DNA from: Deltaproteobacteria bacterium
GTDB taxonomy: Bacteria > Myxococcota_A > Polyangia > GCA-2747355
Length of the DNA stretch: 64,000 nucleotides
Assembly: GCA_020633415.1 (NCBI GenBank)
Contig: JACKDQ010000002.1
Location: 248,001 to 312,000, forward strand
Direction: 5' to 3'
Made by a program: the position numbers and the translations under genes. The notes beneath the pieces are model-generated. The model saw only the letters and a program-made list of their open reading frames with translations. It searched no databases and was not told the DNA's origin. Position 1 is the stretch's first letter. Each line of letters starts with the position of its first letter. This document shows, piece by piece, positions 34,461-43,721 of this stretch.

Positions 34461-35555
34461 ATGACAACTCAGACGATGAGTCGGCTGCTGGCATGGCTTT
34501 CCCTGGTGCTTTTGCCAGCACTGGCCACGGCCAAGCCCGCCGCAAATCAGGACCAGCCCACGCCGGCAGACCGTGCGCTAGCGGTGAAGTTCTCGCTGCC
34601 CGATGTGAAGCTAACCGAGCGCGTAGCCTTGGCTTTGCCATCGACCACGGCGATCGCCTACGAGCCAAGCTGCGAGCTGCTAGTGATCGGTGAGCCACGA
34701 CGCCTGGTCGACATCGATCCGCAGCTCCAATTACGCCGACCAACGCCGATCTCGGTACGACGGTGCGGCCAGCTGGCCAGCGAGTTTCAGCGCGATGAAG
34801 CGTTGCATCAACGCTACTCGCTCTACCTGCGCGACTACGCTGGCCCCCAGGCGCGACGTGCAGCGGTAGCCAATCGAACGGCCTTCGTTGCCCGCTGGCT
34901 GAGCACCGCCACCGGCTACGACATCCCTTATCCCGGGCGGACCACGCTGTCGCGGATCGCCCTCGACGGCTCACTGATCGAACGCGACGTGATCGAACTG
35001 GGCGGCCATGCCCCCGGCCTATTGGCCCGCGCAGCGGGATCGCTGCTGCTCTATCGCAGCGCCAGTGGCGGCCCGTTATTATTGCTCGACGCAAAGACCG
35101 GGCGAATCAAACAACGCATCGCTCTCGACGACACGCCGCCGTCAGCACGACTCCACGCTGTCGGGTCAAAATCGATGATTGCCTTGCTGGGGACCACGCT
35201 GATCTCGCTGAAAAGCGGGCGGGTGATCGGCAAGATCGAACCGCTCCACCCGTTGAGCGCGATGTACTTCGATGACGAGCGCGCGCGACTCTATCTGAGC
35301 GGCCCGAGCAGCGAAGACGAGGTCGATCTCACCGTGGTCTCGGCCTATGACCTGCGCACAGCAACCCGGATCACCAGCACAACGATCGAAAACGTGCGCC
35401 TGCCTTGGCCGCGACGAATCGTCGCCTTGCTGCCGCGCGGCGACGCGCTGATCGCGATCGTTGCTTCAGCGATCGATCAGCGGGTACTTAGACTGTCTCG
35501 CATCTACCGGCAGCAGCAACTCGAGCGGCAGGTCCGCCTGGCACACCGAAGATAG
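34461..35555 (+). CDS. Secreted protein, probable beta-propeller, function unknown
   Basis: This 364-residue product has a signal peptide ending near residue 25 (LVLLPALATAKPA). The mature part shows repeated beta-strand blocks such as ALPSTTAIAYEPSCELLVIG, LLLLDAKTGRIKQRI and SAMYFDDERARLYLSGP, which resemble WD/YVTN-type propeller blades. No catalytic motif is visible. The last 90 bases overlap the convergent small Cys-rich gene. It is divergent from the giant sigma-54 regulator. Confidence 0.6.
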   Translation: MTTQTMSRLLAWLSLVLLPALATAKPAANQDQPTPADRALAVKFSLPDVKLTERVALALPSTTAIAYEPSCELLVIGEPRRLVDIDPQLQLRRPTPISVRRCGQLASEFQRDEALHQRYSLYLRDYAGPQARRAAVANRTAFVARWLSTATGYDIPYPGRTTLSRIALDGSLIERDVIELGGHAPGLLARAAGSLLLYRSASGGPLLLLDAKTGRIKQRIALDDTPPSARLHAVGSKSMIALLGTTLISLKSGRVIGKIEPLHPLSAMYFDDERARLYLSGPSSEDEVDLTVVSAYDLRTATRITSTTIENVRLPWPRRIVALLPRGDALIAIVASAIDQRVLRLSRIYRQQQLERQVRLAHRR

Positions 35556-35837
35556 CATCGGCCCCGCGCTGCTCGGCCACACAGCCACGCACGTGCCATG
35601 CTGACAGCTGGCGCGCGGAATGCGATGCGGCGCCCGACATCGACACTTACGGCCGCATAGCTCCCAGGTCTTGCTGCGGTGCATCACCTTGACCTTGCAG
35701 CAGCAAACCCGCACCACGCAGTCGCTGTTGGACACACAGCGTGGCGCGGCGACCGCTGGCGTCGACAGCAGACCCAACCCGAAGAGCAGCCCGAACCCAC
35801 CGCAGATCATCGTTGATGAGACCCGGAATTGTCGCAT
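35466..35837 (-). CDS. Small secreted Cys-rich protein
   Basis: This 123-residue product has a signal peptide ending at TPAVAAPRC and a core of twelve cysteines in about 70 residues (SNSDCVVRVCCCKVKV, then CGRKCRC). The CVSNSDC motif is the start of the Cys-rich repeat seen in many secreted Myxococcota proteins. The last 30 residues overlap the convergent gene and look unrelated to the core, so the true functional part is probably residues 25-85. ATG 35837 follows an extended -10-like TGCTATCGT. Confidence 0.5.
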   Translation of the reverse strand: MRQFRVSSTMICGGFGLLFGLGLLSTPAVAAPRCVSNSDCVVRVCCCKVKVMHRSKTWELCGRKCRCRAPHRIPRASCQHGTCVAVWPSSAGPMLSSVCQADLPLELLLPVDARQSKYPLIDR

Positions 35838-36015
35838 CTGCAGACGATAGCATGACGATGCCCAACCCCGAAGTACCCCGCGATCCAAACGGCCACCGCA
35901 GCCTAGCGCAAGCTGTTGACGTCAGTTGCCGCCAAAGCGGATACTTCTCCATTGCTCCTAATCGGTCCGTCGGTGTGATTTCCGGGCGATGCCCGCCCAC
36001 GAGGAGAACCAAGCG

Positions 36016-37158
36016 ATGAGCGAGAGGGTTAACTTCCGTTTTCCAACAGCGATCCATTTCGGTTCCGGGGCTAGGGATTCGCTGGCGGAGTTTGCCAGAG
36101 ACCATCAGGTCGAGCGGCCGCTGGTCGTCACCGATAAGGCGATGGTCAGCACCGAAGCCTATCGTCTGGTCAAACAGACCTGTGACAAGACCTGGCCCAA
36201 CGGCTGGACCGTCTTCGACGGCGTCCACCCCAACCCGCTCGCTGCTGACGCTGACGATGCGCTCAAGGCCTACCGCGCCGGACGCTGTGATGGCGTGATC
36301 GCCCTCGGTGGCGGAAGCGCGATCGATGGGGCAAAAGCGCTATTGTTGCGCATCGCCGAGCCCGGCTGCCCCCTGCAAGAGACCGATCTGGCGGCGCTAC
36401 CCGAAAAGATCGTCCCACTCTGCGCGATCCCAACCACAGCGGGTACGGGAAGCGAAGTCGGTCGAAGCACGGTGGTCACCGTTCCGGCGCTTGGACGCAA
36501 AATCGTACTCGGCGCACCTGCGCTGCTGCCAACTTTGGCGATCCTCGACCCAGTGCTTACCGTCGGGTTGCCTGCACATCTTACGGCTGCCACCGGGATG
36601 GATGCGATGACCCACGCCATCGAATCCTTCGTCTGCCCGATGTTCCACCCGATGTGCGATGGCATTGCGCTCGAAGCGATCTACCGCATCGCGCAGTATT
36701 TGCCGCGCGCGGTCAAGAACGGCGAAGACCTGCAAGCGCGCGGGGAGATGCTCGTCGCCGCGGCGATGGGCGCGGTAGCGTTTCAAAAGGACCTCGGCGC
36801 CGCTCACTCGATGGCCCACCCGCTGTCCTCGGAGTTTGACGTGCACCATGGCCTCGCCAACGCGATCGTCTTGCCCGCCGTGATCCGCTTCAACGGCGAG
36901 AAAGACTCCCAGCAGTACGACCGCGTCGCCAAAGCCCTCGGTATCTTCGATGCTACCGACCCAGCAAACGCCGTCGCTGACTACATCGACGGGCTCAACG
37001 AGCAACTCGAGCTAACACGTCGGCTGCGCGACCTCAACATTCCACAAAGCGCCATCGATACGTTGGCCAGCAAGGCCTTCGACGATGGTTGTCACCTAAC
37101 GAACCCCCGAAAATGTCAACGCGACGACTTCGTTCGTCTCTACCGCGAGTGTTGGTAA
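36016..37158 (+). CDS. Iron-containing alcohol dehydrogenase
   Basis: This 380-residue group III alcohol dehydrogenase has the nucleotide site GGGSAIDGAKALLL near residue 97 and PTTAGTGSEVGRSTV near 140. The iron ligands are in the usual helices: MDAMTHAIES, then AAHSMAHPLSSEF and VHHGLANAIVLP. It converts an alcohol to an aldehyde with NAD(P). GAGGAG lies ten bases before ATG 36016. The aldehyde dehydrogenase follows with a TAATG overlap, so the pair likely takes one substrate from alcohol to acid. Confidence 0.9.
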   Translation: MSERVNFRFPTAIHFGSGARDSLAEFARDHQVERPLVVTDKAMVSTEAYRLVKQTCDKTWPNGWTVFDGVHPNPLAADADDALKAYRAGRCDGVIALGGGSAIDGAKALLLRIAEPGCPLQETDLAALPEKIVPLCAIPTTAGTGSEVGRSTVVTVPALGRKIVLGAPALLPTLAILDPVLTVGLPAHLTAATGMDAMTHAIESFVCPMFHPMCDGIALEAIYRIAQYLPRAVKNGEDLQARGEMLVAAAMGAVAFQKDLGAAHSMAHPLSSEFDVHHGLANAIVLPAVIRFNGEKDSQQYDRVAKALGIFDATDPANAVADYIDGLNEQLELTRRLRDLNIPQSAIDTLASKAFDDGCHLTNPRKCQRDDFVRLYRECW

Positions 37159-38609
37159 TGACCGATCGTTTTCCCAAGAGTCTATTGATCGACGGCAAAA
37201 CCCTCGAGGGCGCCAGTGATGGTGCGATCGAGCTGACCGAGCCGGCAACTGAAACCCCACTGTGCGCCGTACCCGCGGTCGGCGAAAAAGAGATCGACCA
37301 AGCGCTACAGGCTGCCCAGCGCGGCTTTGCCCAAGGCTCCTGGTCGAGCTCCAATCCAGCTGCGCGCAGCGAAGCCCTTTTCCGACTGGCCCGCGCGATT
37401 CGCGAAAATTGCGAGCGGTTGGCCCGCATCGAGGCGCGCAACGTCGGTAAGCCGATCGGCGACGCCCGCTGGGAGATCAATGCCGGAGCTCGCTGTTTCG
37501 AGTTCTACGCCGGGGCGATCACGCAATTCGGCGGACGAACGATCCCGGTCGCCAAGAACGGCTTCGACTACACGATCCGCCAGCCAGTCGGCGTGGTTGC
37601 GGCGATCGTTCCCTGGAATTTCCCGTTTCTGATGGCGTGTTGGAAAGTCGCTCCCGCGCTGGCCACGGGCAACTCGGTCGTGCTCAAGCCCGCTTCGCTC
37701 ACGCCACTGTCCGCGCTGGCACTCGGTGAGCTCGCCTGGGAGGCCGGTGTTCCGGGTAACATTCTCCAAGTAATCGCCGGCCGCGGCAGCGTTGTTGGCG
37801 ACTACCTCACCGGTCATCCGCTGGTGCGCAAGATCGCATTCACCGGCGAAACCGGGACCGGTGCGCGCATCTTGCGCCAGGCCGCAGGCGACATCAAGCG
37901 TGTCTCCCTCGAACTCGGCGGGAAAAGCCCCAACGTCATTTTCGCCGACGCCGACGTCGATGCAGCAGCCGAAGCTGCACCGATGGCGGTTTTCGCCAAC
38001 ACCGGTCAAGATTGCTGCGCGCGTAGCCGAGTCTTGGTCGAGCGTTCGGTCTTTGACCGCTTCAGTGAAGGCTTCGTGGCGGCAACCAAGCGACTTATCG
38101 TCGGCGACCCGCTGAGCGAAGAGACCCAAGTCGGTCCACTGGTTTCTTCGGGACAGCGCGAAACCGTTGAGCGCTACATCGCCATCGCCGAAGAGGAGGG
38201 CGGCAAACGATTGGTCGGCGGCTCGCGGCCCCAGTCGCCAGGCTACTACCTCGCGCCGACGATCTTCGCTGGGCTGCCGTCCAAAGCGCGCGTCTGCCAG
38301 GAAGAGATCTTCGGGCCGGTGGCCTGTATCCTACCCTTTGAGAGCGAGGCTGAAGCGATCGCCTTGGCCAACGATACACAATACGGATTGTCCGGATCGA
38401 TCTGGACGCGTGACATCGAACGCGCTTTGCGAGTAGCCCGCGCCGTCGAAAGTGGCGTGCTGAGCGTCAACACCAACTCGAGCGTCCATCAAGAGGCGCC
38501 GTTTGGTGGCTTCAAGCGCAGCGGCTTCGGACGTGACCTTGGCGTTGAGGCGATGCAGCTCTACACCGAACTTAAGAACGTCTACATCGATCTCTCCGGA
38601 GGAAAATAA
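37158..38609 (+). CDS. Aldehyde dehydrogenase (NAD(P)-dependent)
   Basis: This 483-residue ALDH-superfamily enzyme has VVAAIVPWNFPFLMA, the catalytic Glu in LELGGKSPNVIF, the nucleophile in NTGQDCCARSRVLV, and the C-terminal EAPFGGFKRSGFGRDLG. It resembles betaine/gamma-glutamyl-aminobutyraldehyde dehydrogenases more than succinate-semialdehyde ones. It overlaps both neighbours by TAATG, so it is translated with the alcohol dehydrogenase and the glutamine-synthetase-family ligase. The context suggests oxidation of a gamma-glutamylated aldehyde. Confidence 0.88.
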   Translation: MTDRFPKSLLIDGKTLEGASDGAIELTEPATETPLCAVPAVGEKEIDQALQAAQRGFAQGSWSSSNPAARSEALFRLARAIRENCERLARIEARNVGKPIGDARWEINAGARCFEFYAGAITQFGGRTIPVAKNGFDYTIRQPVGVVAAIVPWNFPFLMACWKVAPALATGNSVVLKPASLTPLSALALGELAWEAGVPGNILQVIAGRGSVVGDYLTGHPLVRKIAFTGETGTGARILRQAAGDIKRVSLELGGKSPNVIFADADVDAAAEAAPMAVFANTGQDCCARSRVLVERSVFDRFSEGFVAATKRLIVGDPLSEETQVGPLVSSGQRETVERYIAIAEEEGGKRLVGGSRPQSPGYYLAPTIFAGLPSKARVCQEEIFGPVACILPFESEAEAIALANDTQYGLSGSIWTRDIERALRVARAVESGVLSVNTNSSVHQEAPFGGFKRSGFGRDLGVEAMQLYTELKNVYIDLSGGK

Positions 38610-39952
38610 TGGCAAAGCTGCCTGGCTGGCTCACTCCCGATGCAGTAGATACCGTGGTCGTGGCCTTTCCCGACACGTATGGCCGCCTGATGGGGAAACG
38701 GCTAACCCGCCAATTCTTTATCGACCAGGTGGTCGAGGCCGGCACCCACGTCTGCAACTATCTGCTGACCGTCGACATCGAGATGAACCCATTGCCGGGC
38801 TTCTCATTGGCCAACTGGGACAAAGGCTACGGCGACTTCCACGTGGTCATTGACCCGAAGACCTTGCGGCTGCTGCCATGGGCAGAGAAGACAGCGATGG
38901 TCATCGGTGATCTCTATCATGAAGATCACTCGCCGGTGGCGGAAGCGCCACGCACCGTCCTCAAGACGCAGCTCGAGCGGCTACGCAAACGCGGACTGGT
39001 CGCCAAGACAGCCTCCGAGCTCGAATTCTATCTGTTCGATAACAGCTACAGCGAAGCTCACGCCGCCGACTACCGCAAACTCACACCGAGCTCAGACTAT
39101 TTGATCGACTATCATCTTTTGCAGACCGGCCGCGACGAAGGCCTGATGCGACAGCTGCGCAACGAGCTGAGCGAAGCGGGCATCGTCGTTGAGGGGACCA
39201 AGGGCGAATGGGGCAAAGGCCAGCACGAGCTAAACCTGGTCTACTGTGATGCGCTGGAAATGGCTGACCGCCACGTGCTACTCAAACACGGCACAAAAGA
39301 GATCGCCGCACAGCACGGCCGGTCGATCACCTTCATGGCCAAGTGGGCGACCGAAGAGGCCGGCAGCAGCTGCCACATTCACACCAGTCTTTGGTCCGAC
39401 GGTGCAAACGCAAGCAACGGCTTTGCCGATGGGAACAAGCCGAGCAAGCTGTTTTCGCAATTTCTTGGCGGCATGCTGCGCTACGGCCGAGAGTTCTGCT
39501 ATTTCTTCGCGCCAACGATCAACGCCTACAAGCGCTATCAAGCCGCATCTTGGGCACCAACTTCGTTAACCTGGGCATTGGATAACCGCACCACAGGCTT
39601 TCGCGTCGTCGGCTCCGGGCCGTCGCTGCGGATCGAAAACCGCATGCCCGGCGCCGACGTGAATCCATATCTCGCCTTTGCCGCAACGATCGCCGCCGGC
39701 TTGCGTGGTATCGAAGAGAACCTCGATTGCGGCGAGCCATACCGCGGCAACGCCTACGAGGATGCCGACGTACCGCGCCTACCGCCATCGCTAAGCGACG
39801 CCATCGATCTGCTCGATCAAAGTGCTGTCGCCAGGGAAGCGCTTGGCGATCAAGTGGTCGACTTTTATTGTCACAGCGGCAGGTCGGAGGTCGCCGCTCA
39901 CATGCGCGAAGTCAGCACCTGGGAGCGTCGCCGCTATTTTGAGCGACTCTAG
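38609..39952 (+). CDS. Glutamine synthetase family ligase (probable gamma-glutamyl-amine synthetase)
   Basis: This 447-residue protein has the glutamine synthetase fold. Its metal and glutamate motifs are SELEFYLFD, EGTKGEWGKGQHELN and SSCHIHTSLW. NAYKRYQAASWAPTSLTW and the terminal RIENRMPGADVNPYLAFA complete the active site. It lacks the long adenylylation-loop form of GlnA and matches the PuuA/GlnT-type ligases that join glutamate to an amine. GGAGGA precedes the start, and TAATG couples it to the aldehyde dehydrogenase. The amine (polyamine, ethanolamine or another) cannot be read from sequence. Confidence 0.85.
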   Translation: MAKLPGWLTPDAVDTVVVAFPDTYGRLMGKRLTRQFFIDQVVEAGTHVCNYLLTVDIEMNPLPGFSLANWDKGYGDFHVVIDPKTLRLLPWAEKTAMVIGDLYHEDHSPVAEAPRTVLKTQLERLRKRGLVAKTASELEFYLFDNSYSEAHAADYRKLTPSSDYLIDYHLLQTGRDEGLMRQLRNELSEAGIVVEGTKGEWGKGQHELNLVYCDALEMADRHVLLKHGTKEIAAQHGRSITFMAKWATEEAGSSCHIHTSLWSDGANASNGFADGNKPSKLFSQFLGGMLRYGREFCYFFAPTINAYKRYQAASWAPTSLTWALDNRTTGFRVVGSGPSLRIENRMPGADVNPYLAFAATIAAGLRGIEENLDCGEPYRGNAYEDADVPRLPPSLSDAIDLLDQSAVAREALGDQVVDFYCHSGRSEVAAHMREVSTWERRRYFERL

Positions 39953-39978
39953 TCGGCTGTTAGCCCAAGGAGCAACGA

Positions 39979-40641
39979 ATGCCAACCGTGGTAATCACCG
40001 GCGCCAACCGAGGCATCGGACTCGAGCTGGCGCGGCTCTGCAAACAACGCGGCGATCAAGTGATCGCTATCTGCCGCCACGGCTCTCCTGCGCTCAAGGA
40101 TCTGGAGATCCGTGTCGAGGAACACATCGACGTGACCGAGCAGCCAGCGCTTGACCAATTGCGCGAACGGCTGTCCGGTGTATCGATCGATATCTTGATC
40201 AACAACGCAGGCATACTCACCGATGAATCGTTGACTAACTTTTCGGCCGATCGCGTGCGACGGCAATTCGAGGTCAACGCGCTTGGGCCACTGAGCGTAA
40301 CGATCGCCCTGCTTGCGAATCTTCGACCGGGTTCCAAGGTCGCGCTGATCACCAGCCGAATGGGGTCGATCGCCGACAACACCTCGGGTGGACGTTACGG
40401 CTACCGGATGTCCAAGGCCGCGCTAAATGCGGCGGGCGCTTCGCTGGCCTATGACCTCGCCGAGCACAAGATCGCCGTCGCAATCCTCCACCCCGGCTTC
40501 GTCCGCACCGAGATGACCAACGGCAGCGGATTAATCGATGCCGACGAGGCGGCGGCCAACCTGTTGGCACGCATCGACGACCTCAGCATCAGGAGCACCG
40601 GCACCTTCTGGCACGCTGACGGGCAAGTGTTGCCCTGGTGA
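39979..40641 (+). CDS. Short-chain dehydrogenase/reductase
   Basis: This 220-residue classical SDR has the cofactor motif TGANRGIGLELA, NNAG near residue 75, a catalytic Ser in ITSRMGS and the YGYRMSK active-site helix. Residue R33 in the loop after the second strand (ICRHGS) hints at NADP. AAGGAG precedes ATG 39979. It lies 26 bases after the ligase gene, so it is likely the last enzyme of that operon. The substrate is unknown. Confidence 0.88.
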   Translation: MPTVVITGANRGIGLELARLCKQRGDQVIAICRHGSPALKDLEIRVEEHIDVTEQPALDQLRERLSGVSIDILINNAGILTDESLTNFSADRVRRQFEVNALGPLSVTIALLANLRPGSKVALITSRMGSIADNTSGGRYGYRMSKAALNAAGASLAYDLAEHKIAVAILHPGFVRTEMTNGSGLIDADEAAANLLARIDDLSIRSTGTFWHADGQVLPW

Positions 40642-40699
40642 CGTTGGCGTACCCACGGTCTAGCCAACCTGGCGCGCCACCATCAAGCCGAGACAAGCC

Positions 40700-42055
40700 A
40701 TGGGCGTCGGGTCCCAACTCTTAGCGATTCTACGCGCACCGGCTGCGCTACTTGGCCTGCGCGCCAACGCTTTGCGCTGGTTGATGATCTATTTGCTCGC
40801 GGCCACGCTGCTGCTGACCGTCGTCGGCGCACTGATCGTGCTCAATCAGCAGAGCCTGCGCCAAACGCTCTTGGCCTATCTGCTGCCGCAAAACTGGCTG
40901 TTTGCCGGCGACCGGCTGATCGGCTACATGTTCGCGCAACAGAGCAAGACCGTACTGATCAACGCCGCGGCCTCGGGCACACTCGTGATGATCTCGCTGC
41001 TGCTTTTTCCGATCAAGGAGCGGCTGTCGGCGACATACGAGCGCGAAAACGAGCTACTCGCCGGCGACCACCACGAATTCCCCCTCTGGTTCCAAGGACT
41101 GGAGGAAGTCAAACTCGCTTTGCTCTACGCGACAGCGTTCATGACGATCTTCTGGATCGGCTACCACCCCCACCCCACACGCAAGCTCGCGGCAGCCGTG
41201 CTGAGCTACGCATTTCTGTTCTTCAGCTTTGCCGTGGACTTCATCGCACCCGTCTTGCAGCGACGGCGACTGCATTATTCGCGGATCATCAAGTGCATCC
41301 TCAAGCACCCGTTGGCCTGCTTCGGCTTTGGCGCGCTGTTTGCCGCGCCCTCAGTCCTCGCCGGCCTCTACTTGAAGGCCCACCCGGAGCTGTCGTTGTT
41401 CGCCGGCATCCTAGCGCTCTTTTCCGCCAACGTACTGGGCATCATCTGCGCCGCGGTTGCCGGTACGTGGCTTGGCGCGCAGCTCTACCCGGCTGCACTT
41501 CAAACCAATAAACCTCACCCTCTAACGCGCGCGCTGATCAGCGTTTTTGTCGCGCTGCTACTGGTCGCCAACTGTTATGTGTTCGGATCGCTTGGCGTCG
41601 CGCTGCACAGAAAAAGCCAGATCCTTAAGTGCGACTACAGCGTCGACCTCAGCACGCTAAGGGTCGAGTGGCCCAGCAAGTCGAAAGGCGGAGGGTTTCT
41701 CGCGCTGGTCGGCAAAACCGTCGACACCTTGCTCAGCGGAACCCTTAACTTACGCGTGAGCACGATGTTGACGATCAAGAACCCAACCGAATTCGACGTC
41801 GAGTTGGAGCAGAACCGCGTCGAGATTCATCACGACGATCAGCTGATCGGTACCACACGCCTCTCGACGATCCGCGTGCCCGCCGGCCAAACGATCAGCA
41901 CAGCGCTAGCGCTCTCTCTGCAGCTTAACCCGCGCTTCATCGTCAAAGGACGTCGTCTGCTCACCGACCGCTGGCGCGTCACCCTCTATCTGCGCATCGC
42001 ACCCAATTTCGACTTCCCGATCTACCTGGTCAAACCGGGCAGCGCCGAGCGCTGA
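40700..42055 (+). CDS. Polytopic membrane protein with a C-terminal LEA/WHy-like domain
   Basis: This 451-residue product has about six to seven transmembrane helices in residues 20-310, with an EI24/CysZ-like look. The C-terminal domain (about 330-445) shows NLRVSTMLTIKNPTEFDVELEQNRVEI, then RVPAGQTISTALALSLQL. This matches the LEA2/WHy beta-sandwich, which has a conserved NP motif. WHy domains occur in stress-linked proteins; here it would face the periplasm. No partner is evident from the neighbours. It ends in a strong terminator. Confidence 0.6.
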   Translation: MGVGSQLLAILRAPAALLGLRANALRWLMIYLLAATLLLTVVGALIVLNQQSLRQTLLAYLLPQNWLFAGDRLIGYMFAQQSKTVLINAAASGTLVMISLLLFPIKERLSATYERENELLAGDHHEFPLWFQGLEEVKLALLYATAFMTIFWIGYHPHPTRKLAAAVLSYAFLFFSFAVDFIAPVLQRRRLHYSRIIKCILKHPLACFGFGALFAAPSVLAGLYLKAHPELSLFAGILALFSANVLGIICAAVAGTWLGAQLYPAALQTNKPHPLTRALISVFVALLLVANCYVFGSLGVALHRKSQILKCDYSVDLSTLRVEWPSKSKGGGFLALVGKTVDTLLSGTLNLRVSTMLTIKNPTEFDVELEQNRVEIHHDDQLIGTTRLSTIRVPAGQTISTALALSLQLNPRFIVKGRRLLTDRWRVTLYLRIAPNFDFPIYLVKPGSAER

Positions 42056-42070
42056 TTCTTTTTGTCTTTA
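42040..42070 (+). terminator. Rho-independent terminator overlapping the stop codon
   Basis: CAGCGC (42040-42045), loop CGA, GCGCTG (42049-42054), then ATTC and a T-rich run (TTTTTGTCTTT). A six-base GC stem with a three-base loop and a strong U-tract is a canonical terminator. The TGA stop of the membrane protein (42053-42055) is part of the stem. Confidence 0.75.
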
Positions 42071-42172
42071 AATTCAGCACGATAAACGGATGCTCGGCGT
42101 ATTACCCGACCCCGGGCAGCCGCCAAGCCCACGCAAAAGATCGACCCAGGTGTGATGTCGCGAGATCTGCGC

Positions 42173-42178
42173 TAAAGT
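42173..42178 (+). promoter_or_regulatory. Possible -10 box for the histidine kinase
   Basis: TAAAGT lies 14 bases before ATG 42192. I see no convincing -35 box at 16-18 bases upstream. It follows the pattern of very short leaders seen elsewhere in this window. Confidence 0.3.
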
Positions 42179-42191
42179 CAGATAAGTCGGT

Positions 42192-42980
42192 ATGAGCGAT
42201 GCGGATCCCAAAGACGAACTGCAGCAGCTTCGCGAGCAACTGATCCGCTCCGAAAAGATGGCTGCGCTCGGTGCGATGGTCGCCGGCGTTGCCCACGAAA
42301 TCAATACACCGATCGGTGCGATCGGCAGCATGCACGACACGCTGCGCCGAGCTCTCGACAAACTGACCGACGCACTGCAATGCGCCTGCCCCGACTACCA
42401 AGAAAACCGCAAGATCGCGATGGCACTGAGGTCGCTTGCAGAGGCGAGCGAAGTGATCGGTGAGGGCAGCCAGCGCGTTGCCACGATCGTTAAGCGCTTG
42501 CGAAACTTTGCGCGCTCAGACGCTCTCGAACAAGAAAACCTCGATCTCAATGCGGCGCTCGAAGACACGCTGGTGCTGATCCACCACCAAACGAAGGGGC
42601 GGATCGCGATCAAGAAGAACTTTGCCGAGCTGCCCGAAGTCTGCTGCTATCGCGGACAAATCCATCAGGTGTTCCTCAACATTCTCGTCAACGCCGTCCA
42701 AGCGATCGAGAACAAGGGCACGATCGAGATCATCACCGCCCGCACCGACGATCGGGTGACGATATCTATTTCTGACGACGGACGGGGCATCGATCCGGCG
42801 AATCTGCCACAGATCTTTACCGCTGGCTTTACCACCAAGGCAGCTCCTCTCGGAACGGGACTTGGCCTAGCGATCTGCCAGGAGATCATTCAGGCCCACA
42901 ATGGGCAGATTACCGTACAAAGCGAGCTCGGCCGCGGAACGACGTTTGTGATCGATCTGCCACTCCGGTCTTGTCTCTGA
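42192..42980 (+). CDS. Soluble sensor histidine kinase without a sensor domain
   Basis: This 262-residue kinase has the H-box VAGVAHEINTPIGAI (His 35), the N-box NILVNAVQAIENKG, and ATP-lid motifs SDDGRGID and TGLGLAICQEI. Only about 20 residues precede the H-box, so it lacks a transmembrane or PAS input domain. It may be an output module driven by a partner protein. The H-box and C-terminal layout match the NtrB-like HPK4 group. No response regulator gene lies beside it. Confidence 0.85.
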   Translation: MSDADPKDELQQLREQLIRSEKMAALGAMVAGVAHEINTPIGAIGSMHDTLRRALDKLTDALQCACPDYQENRKIAMALRSLAEASEVIGEGSQRVATIVKRLRNFARSDALEQENLDLNAALEDTLVLIHHQTKGRIAIKKNFAELPEVCCYRGQIHQVFLNILVNAVQAIENKGTIEIITARTDDRVTISISDDGRGIDPANLPQIFTAGFTTKAAPLGTGLGLAICQEIIQAHNGQITVQSELGRGTTFVIDLPLRSCL

Positions 42981-43099
42981 CCTGAACCTCCACCCGCCTA
43001 ACGCGCAGAAAGAGGGATGATTGATTGGCACGACCCACGCGTCGCGTAACTTCCGAAAGAAGTGAACATTTGCTCAAACCCGCGGCGGCACGTCGTGGG

Positions 43100-43708
43100 A
43101 TGTGTTGCCGCTCGAAGAAGATCCTCGAGTATTGGTTTGGCCCACTAGCCGACGAGAATGACTTCCCGACGAGTGACATCACAGAGCGCTGGTTCAAAGC
43201 CGATACCACGACCGACGACACGATTCGCTGCCTGTTCGGTGATGACTGCCGCTGGGCGCTGCGCGGCGACTTCGACCACTGGGCAGAGAGACCCAAAGAC
43301 CTGCTCGCGCTGATCATTCTGCTCGATCAATTTCCGCGAAACATCTACCGCGGCAAAGGCTGGGCGTTTTTGGGAGACGCCCACGCCCAGAAGCTTGTGC
43401 TCGCCGGGCTCGAGCGTGGTGATGATCAGCAACTCTGGTCAGCCGAGCGGATGTTCTTCTACATGCCGCTAATGCACGCCGAGTCCCGCGAACTGCAGCA
43501 GCGTTGCGTCGAGCTCTTCACTCAGCTCTGCGATACGGCTCCCAAGGCCCACCGCGACACACTAAAGAGCTCGCTGCGCTACGCTGAGCTGCACAAGGAT
43601 GTGATCGATCGCTTCGGGCGCTTCCCCCACCGTAACCTCCGTCTGGCTCGTCAAAGCAGCGCCGAAGAGCTGGAATTTCTCAAACAACCGGGTTCGTCAT
43701 TCGGCTAG
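43100..43708 (+). CDS. DUF924 family protein
   Basis: This 202-residue protein starts with the family signature ILEYWFGPLADEN and keeps LALIILLDQFPRNIYRG, ERMFFYMPLMHAES and FGRFPHRN, all diagnostic of DUF924. The family is alpha-helical, with a TPR-like fold and no assigned reaction. I chose ATG 43100 because the family core begins eight residues later; a TTG at 43025 would add an Arg-rich head. It converges on birA, whose end is 13 bases away. Confidence 0.75.
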   Translation: MCCRSKKILEYWFGPLADENDFPTSDITERWFKADTTTDDTIRCLFGDDCRWALRGDFDHWAERPKDLLALIILLDQFPRNIYRGKGWAFLGDAHAQKLVLAGLERGDDQQLWSAERMFFYMPLMHAESRELQQRCVELFTQLCDTAPKAHRDTLKSSLRYAELHKDVIDRFGRFPHRNLRLARQSSAEELEFLKQPGSSFG

Positions 43709-43721
43709 ACGGCGCAGCCAC

